A DNA stretch of 64,000 bases from Cyanobacteria bacterium OH_CBrB_359 (lineage in GTDB: Bacteria; Cyanobacteriota; Vampirovibrionia; Gastranaerophilales; Gastranaerophilaceae), in the NCBI GenBank assembly GCA_023433065.1, contig JAEZET010000004.1, positions 620,001 to 684,000 of the forward strand, read 5' to 3'. The notes under the pieces were generated by a model, which was not told the origin of the DNA, made no database searches, and was given only the letters and a program-made list of their open reading frames with translations. Shown one piece after another: positions 41,282 through 51,389 of the stretch (positions are counted from its first letter, which is position 1; each line of letters starts with the position of its first letter). Position numbers and translations under genes: made by a program.

Positions 41282-44200
41282 AGGTTTTTACGTAGTTTGT
41301 TCCGTTAATATTTCCGTCGATTTCTGCCTGAAAAATTCTGTAATCGTCATTGTTAAAATCAAGTCCCGGAATTTTTAAAACATCTTTCAGGTATTTGACC
41401 TTATCGGCTTCAGTCATTATTACCCTTGGTATGGCGTTTAAAAACGTATTAAGTGATGTATCTCCAAGTGGCCCTAATATTGTTGGTATTTTCTTAGACA
41501 ATTTGCCCAAAATTCTCATATCAGCCTTGACGTTAACAAGATCATAAGAACCTTTAATATAAATACTGAGATTTTCGCCTTTAGAGAAAATTTCAACATT
41601 TTTTGCAATACCATTATCAAGAGCAAAATTACCGTTAATTGTTGAAAAATGCCCTGTTCTTACGGGATTAACTATATCAATAATACTGTTTATAGTAAGA
41701 CCCGTTATACCGCTTTTTACAAGGTTACTGGCTCTTAAAAGGTACTCAAGAGAGCCTAGCTTTGGCATTTTGCCGTCTGTTATATTAAAATATACAAGAC
41801 CTGAAAGATTTTTAAGCCTATCATCCTTATTCGAACCTTTGGTTTTCATGTAAAGCTGTGAATTCATGTTTCCGTAGATTTGGTTTTTCATATCAAAGAA
41901 TGCATCGGCTCCAACAGCAGAATCAACATTTTTTGCTATTAAATCAACTTCAAGTTCAGTGGTTTTAAAGTTGTATTCCCCGTCTCCTTTCAAGGTTCCA
42001 TCTGCAATATTAGAATCTATGTTATTAATTTTTAAAATAGAATTTTTATCCAAGCCGAAATCCGCATTAAACTTAGATGCAGATAAACTTTTGTATTGGA
42101 CATCTTCAGCAAGAATGTGGCCTTTATGGATTATAATCCTTGAGACATCAAATTCGGGTTTGTTTTTTGGGATTTTATTCTGATAAGACTCAAGGCTTAT
42201 TTTGTTAAAGGTATTGAAAAGAGTATCAAAATTGAGCTTTTGAGACATAATATTTAATTCTTTTACTTTTACTGGCAAAGACAGTTTGTTTTCAAGAACA
42301 GAAGATATTGAGAGGTCTGATTCAAATATTTTTCCTTTTAAATCAACATTAATGGAGTCTCTTGTTGTTTTAAGGCTTATGTCTCTTATCAGAGTGTCAT
42401 ATAAAGGTATATCTACATTTTTGAAGTCGATATTACCGAATATTTTTGATACATTTGTTTCAGGGTTGTTTTTATAGAAAATTGAGCAGTTGAATGTACC
42501 TTGTTTTAATATTGATTTTTTGAATGCAAAATTTAAAAGTCTCGCAGGCATATTGGCGTTTGTTTTCACAAGGAAAGTATCAGGCAAGTATTTAGATGCT
42601 GTTTTTTTAAGGCTTCCTTTTATGAGCATTTGGCTTACCGGGGTTTCTTTGCCGTTTTGTGACTCAATGTATTTGATATATTCAAGTTTCTGGATATTTA
42701 TTCTGTTTGGCAGGATTATTAAATTTGAGTTAAGCTCTCTTAAAATTGAGTCATCGCCTATATTAGAACTTAAGTATGATAGGTCAGAACCTTCTTCAAG
42801 TTTTAAAACAGGACTTATTCTGAAATGGTCCAGAGTTCCTGAAAACTCCATAACCATTGATATATCGCCTTTTATTTTAATAGGGTAGGATATTTTATCG
42901 TTTACAAAATTATCCATTAATTTTTCGGTAAGCTTTGTAGACAGATAGCCGTTTATGGTAGGTGTTTTGTCTGTATTAAATACTTCAAACTCTGTATATA
43001 TAGGGACTTCAGCAAACTTTGCATCTGCAGTTTTAACAGACATTTTATTCCCATCCAGATTAACAGATGCAGAATCAATATTTAAAGGCAGTGATGTTTG
43101 TTTGTGTATTAATTTTATATTATTTAAATGAATATTACCTTTTGCTTCATTACCTGTAATTTTAATATTTGCACTCATAAGACCCGAATAATCTGTATAG
43201 TTGGCAAGAAAAGCCCTGAAATTATGCGGCAAATCTTTTGTTTTATTAGAATCATTTAGCGCTGAAACATCCAGATTCCTTACATCTATATTTAAGTCAT
43301 AGTAAGGGTTTTTGTCATAAATATGTTTTATTTCGCCTGAAATTTTTGTTAAAGTATTATAAATTTTGCCGTTTAAATTTTGAAACTTTAAAATTCCTCT
43401 TGAAAGGCTTACTATTCCTGAATTTACAACGATATTCTTCTCGGAAGCTTTTTGCGGTATAAATTTTGCCACGAAAGATATTGCGCTCATATCTACATCT
43501 TTTGAAGAAGCATTGTAATTAAATTTTAAGCTATGTATTGCATTTGTATTTGTCAGATGTGAAAGTTTAAACTTAAATTCCTTTGAAGCATCTGATTCGT
43601 CAACAAACCTTAAGCTGTCTGTCAGTTTAACTTTATCCCCGGTTACGGAGATGTTAACAGAAGGAAGATTTGTCACTGTATTTTTAGAAATAGTGCCGAA
43701 TGCTTTTATATTGGATGTTCCGATAACTGCATCAAGAGATGTCAGTTTTGTGTTGTTTGTGCCAAATTCAATTAGACCCTTAATGTTTTTAAAAGGTATT
43801 TTAAAACCTTGGAGATAACAGGTAGCATTGTAAGGGCGTAAACTTCCTTTTACTTCCATATCATCAAGAGATTGAGTCAGTTTGGCTTTATTCAGGTTTT
43901 CAATTTTAGCTTTGACGTTTAATTTAAATTCTGTTAAACCAGATATTTTATTTATTACCTCAAGATTTTTATCTAGCTCTTCTAACAAAGAGCTTGTTCT
44001 GACAATATCAAGCAGGATTTTAGAGTCAATAAATTTTGATTGAATGTTAAAGCTGACATCCTGGTTTAAAATGGCATTTCCGTCAAGAGAAACAGGATAT
44101 TTTCCGGTAAAAGCTTTTGTGGTTTTATATGATAATGTAGGCCCATAAAAATTTACACTGCCGTCAACACCATAAAAGTCGGCATTTATACCGTTGTATG

Positions 44201-45794
44201 AGGCTGTTGCATCTTTGAATTTTACATAACCTTTTACTCTTGCAGATTCTCTTGTTCCTACTATATTTAGTTTTGTAGAGCCTGTTCCTGCTTTTATTTT
44301 CATATCAGGCACAGGTCCTAATTGAAATTCAAAGACATCTCTTATAGGTAATAGAAGTATTTGCACAAGCGGGATATTGAGCTTTTCTGTTGATGATATT
44401 TCAAAGTGATTTTTTCTGTCTCTGTTTAGATAGGTAGTTCCTTTTACCAGTACATATTGGTTGTCTGATGTTGAGACTTTAACATTCGTATAGAGAGTCC
44501 TTTTGTCAAAAATAAGTTTAACAACCCCGATATGTTTGTCATCCAGTCCTTTAAGTATGTGTATGTTATTTATATCAATAGTGCCGAATATGTCAGGGGC
44601 CGGAACTCGTCCTTTAAATTTCATTTTGACATTAATATCACCTTTTATTCCATATTTTTTAACCTTAGCAATTTCTTCTCTGTCTTTTATAAGATTAGAG
44701 GGTAATATAGCGGAGATTGTTTCAGCTTTTGAGTTTTTTAATGAAGTATCAAAGTTAAGATAAGGCTTATCTTTTTTGTAATCTTCTATTTTTCCCGATG
44801 TATCTAGATTATAGCCATCTCCTTTAAGATTCAGGTTAATTATTTTTACGGAATTAGAGTCAAAATTAAATTTCGCATTAATAATATTTTTACCGTTCGC
44901 ACGAATATTATTATAAGGATTTATTTTTTGAATCAGCAGGTTGCTTATGACACCTTCTATGTAGAGATCTTTATCGAACTTGCTCAGCTTTTTTGTATGA
45001 AAGCTAAGATTAAGATTTCCTGATATGTTTTTTGTTCCGCTTTTGATGTGAGATTTAAAATACGGGAAAAAGTATGAACAGTCAAAATCTCTTATGAAAC
45101 CTTCAATTGTGAATTTATGACTGTCAATATTGTCAACAACCGGAAGTTTTGTATAAAAACGGATTTGAAATGGGGTGGTTTTAAAAGGAGTAATAAGTGT
45201 TCCCTGAGTATCAATATCTATATGTTTTTTTAATGTAAGATTATTGATTTTAAAGTACTGTCCTTGTATTCTAATATTTTTATTTAAAAGCTCATCAACA
45301 AAACTGAAATCATATTTTGCAATGTCAAATCTTGCATTTTTAAAAACTACTTTCAGCTTTTTCTTATCTGATTTAAAAAGCAATTTTTCAAAGTTATATT
45401 TGCCATTTTTATATCTTACGGCATTGAGATTAAGGTAATCAGCCCTTATATTCTTTATCTCCAGCCTGTTAATGATAAAAGGCAGTAGATATATCCTGAC
45501 AGCTGTATTATTTCCTTTAATCATATTTTCATTATTCTTTGAATAGATGTTGATTTTATCAGTCATTAATGTAAAGGAAAAATCAGCATGAGTTTTAAGC
45601 TTAATATTTTCAAGTTCTAAATTGGCATCGGTTTTTTCATTAAATGTTTTTTCAATTTGTCTTACTTTAGATTCGATATTAATAACATCAGGCAGTATAA
45701 AGATATACAAAGCTTCAACAGCTAAAAATAAAAGCAGTGTCAGTATTATAATTATTGAGTGTTTATTTTTTATTTGCATAAAGCTGTTTTTCAA
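41265..45794 (-). CDS. Large AsmA/TamB-type envelope protein (1509 aa)
   Basis: One N-terminal membrane anchor (IIIILTLLLFLAVEALYIFI) is followed by an AsmA-like N-domain ('NLELENIKLKTHADFSFTLM', 'LPFIINRLEIKNIRADYLNL') and about 1300 residues of alternating beta strands, as in YhdP/TamB bridge-like lipid transporters. The C-terminal 'YLLRASNLVKSGITGL' and 'SIYIKGSYDLVNVKADMRIL' segments match the AsmA-like C-terminal domain of such proteins. Likely role: carrying phospholipid between the membranes, alongside the MlaEFD system of this window. It is the longest gene here, alone on the minus strand. Confidence 0.82.
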   Translation of the reverse strand: MKNSFMQIKNKHSIIIILTLLLFLAVEALYIFILPDVINIESKVRQIEKTFNEKTDANLELENIKLKTHADFSFTLMTDKINIYSKNNENMIKGNNTAVRIYLLPFIINRLEIKNIRADYLNLNAVRYKNGKYNFEKLLFKSDKKKLKVVFKNARFDIAKYDFSFVDELLNKNIRIQGQYFKINNLTLKKHIDIDTQGTLITPFKTTPFQIRFYTKLPVVDNIDSHKFTIEGFIRDFDCSYFFPYFKSHIKSGTKNISGNLNLSFHTKKLSKFDKDLYIEGVISNLLIQKINPYNNIRANGKNIINAKFNFDSNSVKIINLNLKGDGYNLDTSGKIEDYKKDKPYLNFDTSLKNSKAETISAILPSNLIKDREEIAKVKKYGIKGDINVKMKFKGRVPAPDIFGTIDINNIHILKGLDDKHIGVVKLIFDKRTLYTNVKVSTSDNQYVLVKGTTYLNRDRKNHFEISSTEKLNIPLVQILLLPIRDVFEFQLGPVPDMKIKAGTGSTKLNIVGTRESARVKGYVKFKDATASYNGINADFYGVDGSVNFYGPTLSYKTTKAFTGKYPVSLDGNAILNQDVSFNIQSKFIDSKILLDIVRTSSLLEELDKNLEVINKISGLTEFKLNVKAKIENLNKAKLTQSLDDMEVKGSLRPYNATCYLQGFKIPFKNIKGLIEFGTNNTKLTSLDAVIGTSNIKAFGTISKNTVTNLPSVNISVTGDKVKLTDSLRFVDESDASKEFKFKLSHLTNTNAIHSLKFNYNASSKDVDMSAISFVAKFIPQKASEKNIVVNSGIVSLSRGILKFQNLNGKIYNTLTKISGEIKHIYDKNPYYDLNIDVRNLDVSALNDSNKTKDLPHNFRAFLANYTDYSGLMSANIKITGNEAKGNIHLNNIKLIHKQTSLPLNIDSASVNLDGNKMSVKTADAKFAEVPIYTEFEVFNTDKTPTINGYLSTKLTEKLMDNFVNDKISYPIKIKGDISMVMEFSGTLDHFRISPVLKLEEGSDLSYLSSNIGDDSILRELNSNLIILPNRINIQKLEYIKYIESQNGKETPVSQMLIKGSLKKTASKYLPDTFLVKTNANMPARLLNFAFKKSILKQGTFNCSIFYKNNPETNVSKIFGNIDFKNVDIPLYDTLIRDISLKTTRDSINVDLKGKIFESDLSISSVLENKLSLPVKVKELNIMSQKLNFDTLFNTFNKISLESYQNKIPKNKPEFDVSRIIIHKGHILAEDVQYKSLSASKFNADFGLDKNSILKINNIDSNIADGTLKGDGEYNFKTTELEVDLIAKNVDSAVGADAFFDMKNQIYGNMNSQLYMKTKGSNKDDRLKNLSGLVYFNITDGKMPKLGSLEYLLRASNLVKSGITGLTINSIIDIVNPVRTGHFSTINGNFALDNGIAKNVEIFSKGENLSIYIKGSYDLVNVKADMRILGKLSKKIPTILGPLGDTSLNTFLNAIPRVIMTEADKVKYLKDVLKIPGLDFNNDDYRIFQAEIDGNINGTNYVKTFKWVE

Positions 45795-45919
45795 AGTTAT
45801 ATGATTATTAAATTATATTATTTAAAATCCAAAAATTCAATTAAAACTAACTGATTTGCAATTAATTATAAACGTTGTAAAATATATTGATAGATAAAAA
45901 GAAATAATATCGGATTTAT

Positions 45920-48133
45920 ATGAAAAAAGCTGCTTTATCAACTGCAATCTCAAATATATTTGTGTCTTCCAAAACAATCAATATTTTAATATTCTTAGGC
46001 TTCACTGTTATATTTACCGCATTATTGGCTTCAAAATATTTTTTTTTCCAAAGCATAGTTAACGACGACAATACAAGCAGAATAGATGTTGCTGCCCATA
46101 AAACCATTGAAGTTGTTGATACGTTTAAAACAGAACAAAGAAGAAGCGAAGTTTCACAAAAAATTGAGCCCATTCTTACTCCGGCTGAAGACAGTTATAT
46201 AAAAAATAATCTGGACGGTTTAATAAATTCAATAGATATAATCAAGAAAAAAAATATGCCCAAACAGCTTAAAAAAAGCCAGATTGAAACTCTTTTTGAT
46301 ATTGCTGATAAGGGAAGAAAAGATTATATTATAAACTTTTTCTTGAATACTGATGAAAATTCAATACAAATTGTAGCTTCTAAAACAAGAAAAACTCTTG
46401 ATAATGTTTTAAAAGAGGGAGTTACCGAGAAAGATTTTGAGAAAAATAATATTGCAAGAACAATAAAAAGAAATATTGACCCTACAGCTACTAAAAACCA
46501 GATAAAGATTGCTTCGGGATTAATTGAACAAGTAATAATGCCTAATATGGTAGTAGATGAAATCGCAACAGAACTTGCCAGAAAAAATGCAATGGATTCT
46601 GTTTCTCCTACTATTGTCACTTTTGAAAAGGGTGAAAAAATTGTTTTTCAGGGTGAACCCATTACAAAATTAAAAAGAGACGCTTTAAATAAAGCCGGCT
46701 ATAATATCTTACAAATAAACTATAAAGGTGTTTTAGGGATATTTTGCCTTGTGGTAATAGGTATCTTTTCAACGCTTTATTATCTTCAATATTTCGAAAA
46801 GCAGTACTTAAAGCGTGAGTATATCTCAATAATAGCATTGCTTTCAGTTTTGGTTACTTCTTGTGCCGTTATACTGCCTGATGAGATATCGGTATTTATA
46901 ATACCGTTTCCTGCTTTTGCAATAATCTTATCAATATTTATGAATCCCAGAACCGCATTTTTAATATCGATTGTACTTACAACGATAGTATCTTTATCCT
47001 TGCAGTTTTCCGCCGAAGCTATGGCTGTATTTATCATAACAATACTTGTTTCGACAATAAATACTACAAAAATTAAATATTCACGAAGATTTGACCTTAT
47101 TAAAATAGGTTTTGAAGTAGCAGGAGTTATGCTTGTCGCAATAGCAAGCATATATATGCTCGAACTTTGTATAATAGATATTGATACAAAAATAATATTA
47201 AGAGACCTGGAAATGGGTATTTTAAACGGCTTTTTATGCGGGGTATTGGTTTTAGGTCTATTGCCTCTTTTAGAAAGTATGTTTGGAGTAATAAGCCCTT
47301 ACGGTTTAGCTGAATTAGCTGATCATAACCAGCCATTGTTAAGAAGATTGCAGTTTGAAGCGCCCGGGACATTTTCACACAGTTTAATGGTTTCAACACT
47401 CTCTGAAGCTGCAGCGGAAGCGATTAGCGCTAACCCTATATTGGCAAGGGTTGGGGCTTTATATCATGATATAGGAAAAATTAAGCGGCCATTATTTTTT
47501 GTTGAAAACCAGACTTATTTCGGGATAGATAATCCTCATACAAAACTTAATCCAAGATTAAGTAAAATGGTTATAACAGCGCATCCTAAGGATGGTATTG
47601 ATCTTGCCAAAGAATATAAAATCCCTGTAGTAATACAAAATTTTATAATTCAGCATCACGGTGATGCACTTGCGAGTTATTTTTATAACCAGGCTCTTCA
47701 GCAAGAAGGCGCAGATAATGTAAAAGAGGAACAATTTAGATATACAGGACCAAAACCTAATACAAAAGAAACAGCAATTGTGATGATAGCAGATGCAGTC
47801 GAATCTGCATCAAGAACTTTGAAAACCCAGTCCCAAGAAGAGCTTGAAGAGCTTATTGACAGATTGATTTCTGAAAGGCTAAATGACGGCCAGCTTTCTG
47901 ATAGTCCTTTGACACTTCAAGACTTGAAAACAATTTCATCTACATTTAGCAGAGTTTTAAGGGCTGCGCACCACCAGAGGGTTAAGTACCATGAAAATAT
48001 AATTGAAGAACTGGAAAGCAAAACAAGAAATAAACAGCTTTTAACCAGTAAAATAACTGATACCGAACTGGATGACAAAATTGAAAAAAAGATACTAAAA
48101 CATCAAAATAAACAAAACAATGCCAATTCTTAA
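45920..48133 (+). CDS. 7TM-HD family phosphohydrolase (PgpH/YqfF-like)
   Basis: 737 aa. A membrane helix, an extracytoplasmic domain (about 60-265, 7TMR-HDED type), seven hydrophobic segments (270-480) and a cytosolic HD domain. The HD ligands are visible in 'EAPGTFSHSLMVSTLSEAAA' and 'RVGALYHDIGKIKRPLFFVE', with 'IIQHHGDALASYFY' later. Family members degrade c-di-AMP. It opens an operon with ybeY (14-base overlap), dgkA and acpS, a gene order familiar from Firmicutes. Confidence 0.92.
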   Translation: MKKAALSTAISNIFVSSKTINILIFLGFTVIFTALLASKYFFFQSIVNDDNTSRIDVAAHKTIEVVDTFKTEQRRSEVSQKIEPILTPAEDSYIKNNLDGLINSIDIIKKKNMPKQLKKSQIETLFDIADKGRKDYIINFFLNTDENSIQIVASKTRKTLDNVLKEGVTEKDFEKNNIARTIKRNIDPTATKNQIKIASGLIEQVIMPNMVVDEIATELARKNAMDSVSPTIVTFEKGEKIVFQGEPITKLKRDALNKAGYNILQINYKGVLGIFCLVVIGIFSTLYYLQYFEKQYLKREYISIIALLSVLVTSCAVILPDEISVFIIPFPAFAIILSIFMNPRTAFLISIVLTTIVSLSLQFSAEAMAVFIITILVSTINTTKIKYSRRFDLIKIGFEVAGVMLVAIASIYMLELCIIDIDTKIILRDLEMGILNGFLCGVLVLGLLPLLESMFGVISPYGLAELADHNQPLLRRLQFEAPGTFSHSLMVSTLSEAAAEAISANPILARVGALYHDIGKIKRPLFFVENQTYFGIDNPHTKLNPRLSKMVITAHPKDGIDLAKEYKIPVVIQNFIIQHHGDALASYFYNQALQQEGADNVKEEQFRYTGPKPNTKETAIVMIADAVESASRTLKTQSQEELEELIDRLISERLNDGQLSDSPLTLQDLKTISSTFSRVLRAAHHQRVKYHENIIEELESKTRNKQLLTSKITDTELDDKIEKKILKHQNKQNNANS

Positions 48134-48623
48134 TATATTTATAGAAAATACATATTCTGATTTTCAGATTGATGAGACAAAAATCCATTTAGCTGCAATA
48201 AAAATGACAGATTTTTTATTGCAACAAAAAAATCTTATCGAAGCTTCTTGTTTGAAAAATTACGATGTTGAAACTTTGTGTTTTGATATCGTTTTATGTG
48301 ATAATGCATATATTCAAAGGATAAATAAAGAATACAGGCAGAAAGACTGCCCTACTGATGTTATAAGTTTTGCAATTTTTGCGGACTCAGATGAAAGTGA
48401 AAGATTTGTTTTTGACAATGAAATAAGTCTTGGTGAAATTATTATTTCTCTTGATAAAATAAAAGAGCAGGCTGAAGAAAACAATGTATCTTATGAGGAT
48501 GAATTTAATTTTATACTGTCTCATGGAATATTGCACTGCCTAGGTTTTGACCACCTTACTGATGAAGATTATACATTTATGATTAATACTCAAAATAAAG
48601 CAAAGGGCTCCATATATGTCTAA
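48120..48623 (+). CDS. ybeY: Endoribonuclease YbeY (16S rRNA maturation)
   Basis: 167 aa. 'RQKDCPTDVISFAIF' and the zinc motif 'LSHGILHCLGFDHLTDEDYT' (about 137-156; HxxxH..xxxDH) identify it. It acts in 16S rRNA 3' processing and ribosome quality control. It starts within the last codons of the PgpH-like gene and overlaps dgkA by 8 bases. Confidence 0.95.
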   Translation: MPILNIFIENTYSDFQIDETKIHLAAIKMTDFLLQQKNLIEASCLKNYDVETLCFDIVLCDNAYIQRINKEYRQKDCPTDVISFAIFADSDESERFVFDNEISLGEIIISLDKIKEQAEENNVSYEDEFNFILSHGILHCLGFDHLTDEDYTFMINTQNKAKGSIYV

Positions 48624-49002
48624 ATATTCTGTAAATAATTTTAAAAAAAGCTTTGTTTTTGCACTAAAAGGTTTGCGAATAGCCCTGAAATCTCAGAAAA
48701 ATCTAAGAATTCAGTGTTTTGTGGGTATTTTGGCTATAATTTTTGCTTTTGTTTTAAAATTTAGCCACATTGAATTTTGTTTACTTTTTATAGTAATCGG
48801 AGCAGTGTTTATTTGTGAATTATTCAATTCCGTTATAGAATTTGTTTTGGATGCGACATACAGAAACAAATATTCAAAACTTGTTGAAATGTCAAAGGAT
48901 ATGGCAGCGGGATGTGTTTTGATATCTTCTGTTTTGAGTATAGTTGTTGGTTCAATTTTATTTTTGGATAAGCTTATCCCGATAATTATAGCAAGGTTTT
49001 AG
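48616..49002 (+). CDS. dgkA: Diacylglycerol / undecaprenol kinase (DgkA family)
   Basis: 128 aa, three membrane helices. 'FALKGLRIALKSQKNLRIQC' opens and 'FICELFNSVIEFVLDATYRN' (about 66-85) is the catalytic E..N..E..D motif. Integral membrane lipid kinase recycling lipid carriers. Third gene of the operon. Confidence 0.92.
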   Translation: MSKYSVNNFKKSFVFALKGLRIALKSQKNLRIQCFVGILAIIFAFVLKFSHIEFCLLFIVIGAVFICELFNSVIEFVLDATYRNKYSKLVEMSKDMAAGCVLISSVLSIVVGSILFLDKLIPIIIARF

Positions 49003-49004
49003 GT

Positions 49005-49388
49005 ATGAATTTAAATGACGTTGGAATCGGTGTAGATATTGAGAATGTAAAAAGATTCGAAAAATATTCAAAAGATAAAGATGATGCTTTTGTAAAAAGA
49101 GTATACAGTGAAAGCGAAATTGATTATTGCTTTAAATCAAAAAATCCGGCAAAGCATCTGGCAGTGAGATTTTGCGCAAAAGAAGCCGTCTATAAGGCAT
49201 TATGTTCTGTAGGAGTTTTGGATTTAGGTTTTAAAGATATTGAGATTGTCCATAATAAAAACAAAGTACCTCAAGTCATTTTTTTAAATGACAAATATAA
49301 AAACTGCAAGTGTAAATTAAGCCTTTCCCACAGCAGAGAAAGTGCTATTGCTTCAGCTATAATTGTAAAAGAAAAAACTGAGAACTAG
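49005..49388 (+). CDS. acpS: Holo-[acyl-carrier-protein] synthase
   Basis: 127 aa. 'GIGVDIENVKRFEKYSKDKD' holds the Asp and Glu ligands and 'VRFCAKEAVYKALCSVGVLD' the second motif. It attaches phosphopantetheine to ACP. Two bases separate it from dgkA; its stop overlaps the convergent oppF-like gene by four bases. Confidence 0.95.
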   Translation: MNLNDVGIGVDIENVKRFEKYSKDKDDAFVKRVYSESEIDYCFKSKNPAKHLAVRFCAKEAVYKALCSVGVLDLGFKDIEIVHNKNKVPQVIFLNDKYKNCKCKLSLSHSRESAIASAIIVKEKTEN

Positions 49389-50350
49389 TCAAACAAATGG
49401 CATCTGACATAATGTGAGTCTGAAAAATTACATTTTTTTACTTCCCCATCTCTACAGATGTCCATTACATAAGGGCATCTTGTATGGAATTTACATCCTT
49501 TGGGAGGGTTTTTCGGTGAAGGTAGATCTCCTTGCAGGATAATTTTTTCAACCTTTTTTTCTTTATTTATAGTGGGGATAGCACTTAATAATGCTATTGT
49601 ATAAGGGTGTTTGGGGGAGTTAAATATTTCTTCTTTTTTCCCGAGCTCTACTATTTCTCCTAAATACATTACCGCAACTCTGTCGGAGACATATTTTATT
49701 ATGCTTAAATCATGTGATATGAATAAAAATGTCAAATCGAGTTTTTGTTTTAATTCAAGGAGTAAATTTATTATCTGAGCCTGAATGCTTACATCAAGCG
49801 CACTTACAGGTTCATCAGCTACAATGAACTTGGGATGAAGTATAAGCGCTCTTGCTATAGCTATTCTCTGGCGCTGTCCCCCTGAAAATTCGTGAGGATA
49901 ACGGTTTAAGACTGCTTCCTCGATTCCTGTGAGTTCGCAAATCTGAGAAATCTTTTTGTTAATTATTTGTTTATCCTTGTAACCATGTATAATAAGAGGT
50001 TCTTTAAGTGTTTCATATATTGTCATTTTGGGGTCTAAGCTGGCATAAGGATTCTGAAATATAAGTTGGGCATTTTCTCTAAACTTTTTAAGATCTTTTT
50101 TATTTTTCTTTAAAAGGTTTTCGCCTTTGAAGTAAATTTCTCCGGAAGTGGGATTAATTAATTTAAGCACACACTTGCCTAGAGTGGATTTTCCGCAACC
50201 CGATTCGCCCACAAGCCCTACTATTTCTCCTTCTGACACTTTTAAACTGACGTCATTCAGCGCATAAATGAATTCTTGAACCCCTCCCATGAAACCTTTT
50301 TCTATGGGGTAGTGCATATTCAGATTTTTGATTTCAATTAATTCCTGCAT
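49385..50350 (-). CDS. Oligopeptide/dipeptide ABC transporter ATPase (OppF/DppF-like), orphan
   Basis: 321 aa. Walker A 'GLVGESGCGKSTLGKCVLKL' (about 46-60), Q-loop 'FQNPYASLDPKMTI', signature 'FSGGQRQRIAIARALILHPK', Walker B 'FIVADEPVSALDVS', and the C-terminal oligo_HPY region 'PPKGCKFHTRCPYVMDICRD' with four or more Cys. No permease, binding protein or OppD partner is adjacent, so those must be encoded elsewhere. Confidence 0.9.
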   Translation of the reverse strand: MQELIEIKNLNMHYPIEKGFMGGVQEFIYALNDVSLKVSEGEIVGLVGESGCGKSTLGKCVLKLINPTSGEIYFKGENLLKKNKKDLKKFRENAQLIFQNPYASLDPKMTIYETLKEPLIIHGYKDKQIINKKISQICELTGIEEAVLNRYPHEFSGGQRQRIAIARALILHPKFIVADEPVSALDVSIQAQIINLLLELKQKLDLTFLFISHDLSIIKYVSDRVAVMYLGEIVELGKKEEIFNSPKHPYTIALLSAIPTINKEKKVEKIILQGDLPSPKNPPKGCKFHTRCPYVMDICRDGEVKKCNFSDSHYVRCHLFD

Positions 50351-50404
50351 AAAAATTATTATATATCATTTTTTACAAAAAGATATTCACAGATAGGCAG
50401 TTTT

Positions 50405-51325
50405 TTAAGTTACACAGTAGGAGTCAACAGTTATTGTTCCGGTATTGGCATTGAATTCTGACTCAATACCTAGCGCAAGTGTATATTTTTGCTTATCGTG
50501 AGAAATTTTAAATCCGCTGCACACAGGTATAGCAAGGTTTTCTGCTATTTCTTTAAATAATCCGTCAAGATATTCTTCCTCATTTATTCCTGTAAATTTT
50601 CCAAAGATAATCCCTGAGAGATTTTCCTTAAATTTATTGATATTTAAAAGCTGTGTAAGCATTTTATCAAGCTTATAGACAGGTTCATTCAAATCCTCAA
50701 GAAAAAGGTTGAATTTTTTGTCGGGTATAAAGTCAGTTCCTACCAATGATGCAATTGTAGAGAGGTTTCCGCCCCATAAAATTCCTCTTGATGTTCCCTG
50801 ATAATATGTTTTAAAACTTTCATCTGCCTTATAAATCTGCATTTTATTTTCTTTTTGTAAAATTGAGAAAAATGAAGCTGCTGTAAATTCATCAACATCT
50901 TCCTCTCCAAAATCACCATTAGCCATGGGAGAATGGAAAGTTAGAAGCCCCGTCCTTTTGTGAATTATCGCTAAAAGAGCTGTTATATCTGAATATCCTG
51001 CAATAATTTTAGGGTTATTTTTTATTAAATCATAATCGATATGTTTTAGTATCCGAATCACCCCAAACCCGCCTCTTGTGCACAAAATAGCATCTATATT
51101 ATCATCTTTAAAAAAAGAATGAAGCGCTTCGAGACGTTCATTGTCGTTTCCTGCCATATACCGATATTTTTTGTAAGTGGTATCAGATATTACAACTTTA
51201 AATCCGAGATTTTCAAAATATTCTTTAGCTTTTTCGATTCTTTCAATCTCTTTTATGCATCCAGAAACCGATAAAAAACCTATTGTGTCGCCTTTTTGTA
51301 ATTTTTTAGGTTTAATTATGTTCAT
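50405..51325 (-). CDS. ldcA: LD-carboxypeptidase (peptidase S66)
   Basis: About 306 aa from ATG 51325, which has an AGAG site; ATG 51352 is an in-frame alternative. 'KLQKGDTIGFLSVSGCIKEI' opens; 'AILCTRGGFGVIRILKHIDY' and 'IIAGYSDITALLAIIHKRTG' carry the nucleophile Ser ('GYSDIT'); 'FHSPMANGDFG' and 'GNLSTIASLVGTDFIP' are family-typical. It removes D-Ala from tetrapeptides in murein recycling. Divergent from dnaX, sharing a 60-bp gap. Confidence 0.88.
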   Translation of the reverse strand: MNIIKPKKLQKGDTIGFLSVSGCIKEIERIEKAKEYFENLGFKVVISDTTYKKYRYMAGNDNERLEALHSFFKDDNIDAILCTRGGFGVIRILKHIDYDLIKNNPKIIAGYSDITALLAIIHKRTGLLTFHSPMANGDFGEEDVDEFTAASFFSILQKENKMQIYKADESFKTYYQGTSRGILWGGNLSTIASLVGTDFIPDKKFNLFLEDLNEPVYKLDKMLTQLLNINKFKENLSGIIFGKFTGINEEEYLDGLFKEIAENLAIPVCSGFKISHDKQKYTLALGIESEFNANTGTITVDSYCVT

Positions 51326-51389
51326 AAAAGCTCTTTTTTTCTTATAATTCATTTATAATTATAATAGCATTCACGAGTGGAGTAAATAA

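Noticed and set aside
41959..42888. Plus-strand frames within the TamB-like gene
   Set aside because: Antisense shadows of a single uninterrupted 1509-codon gene.
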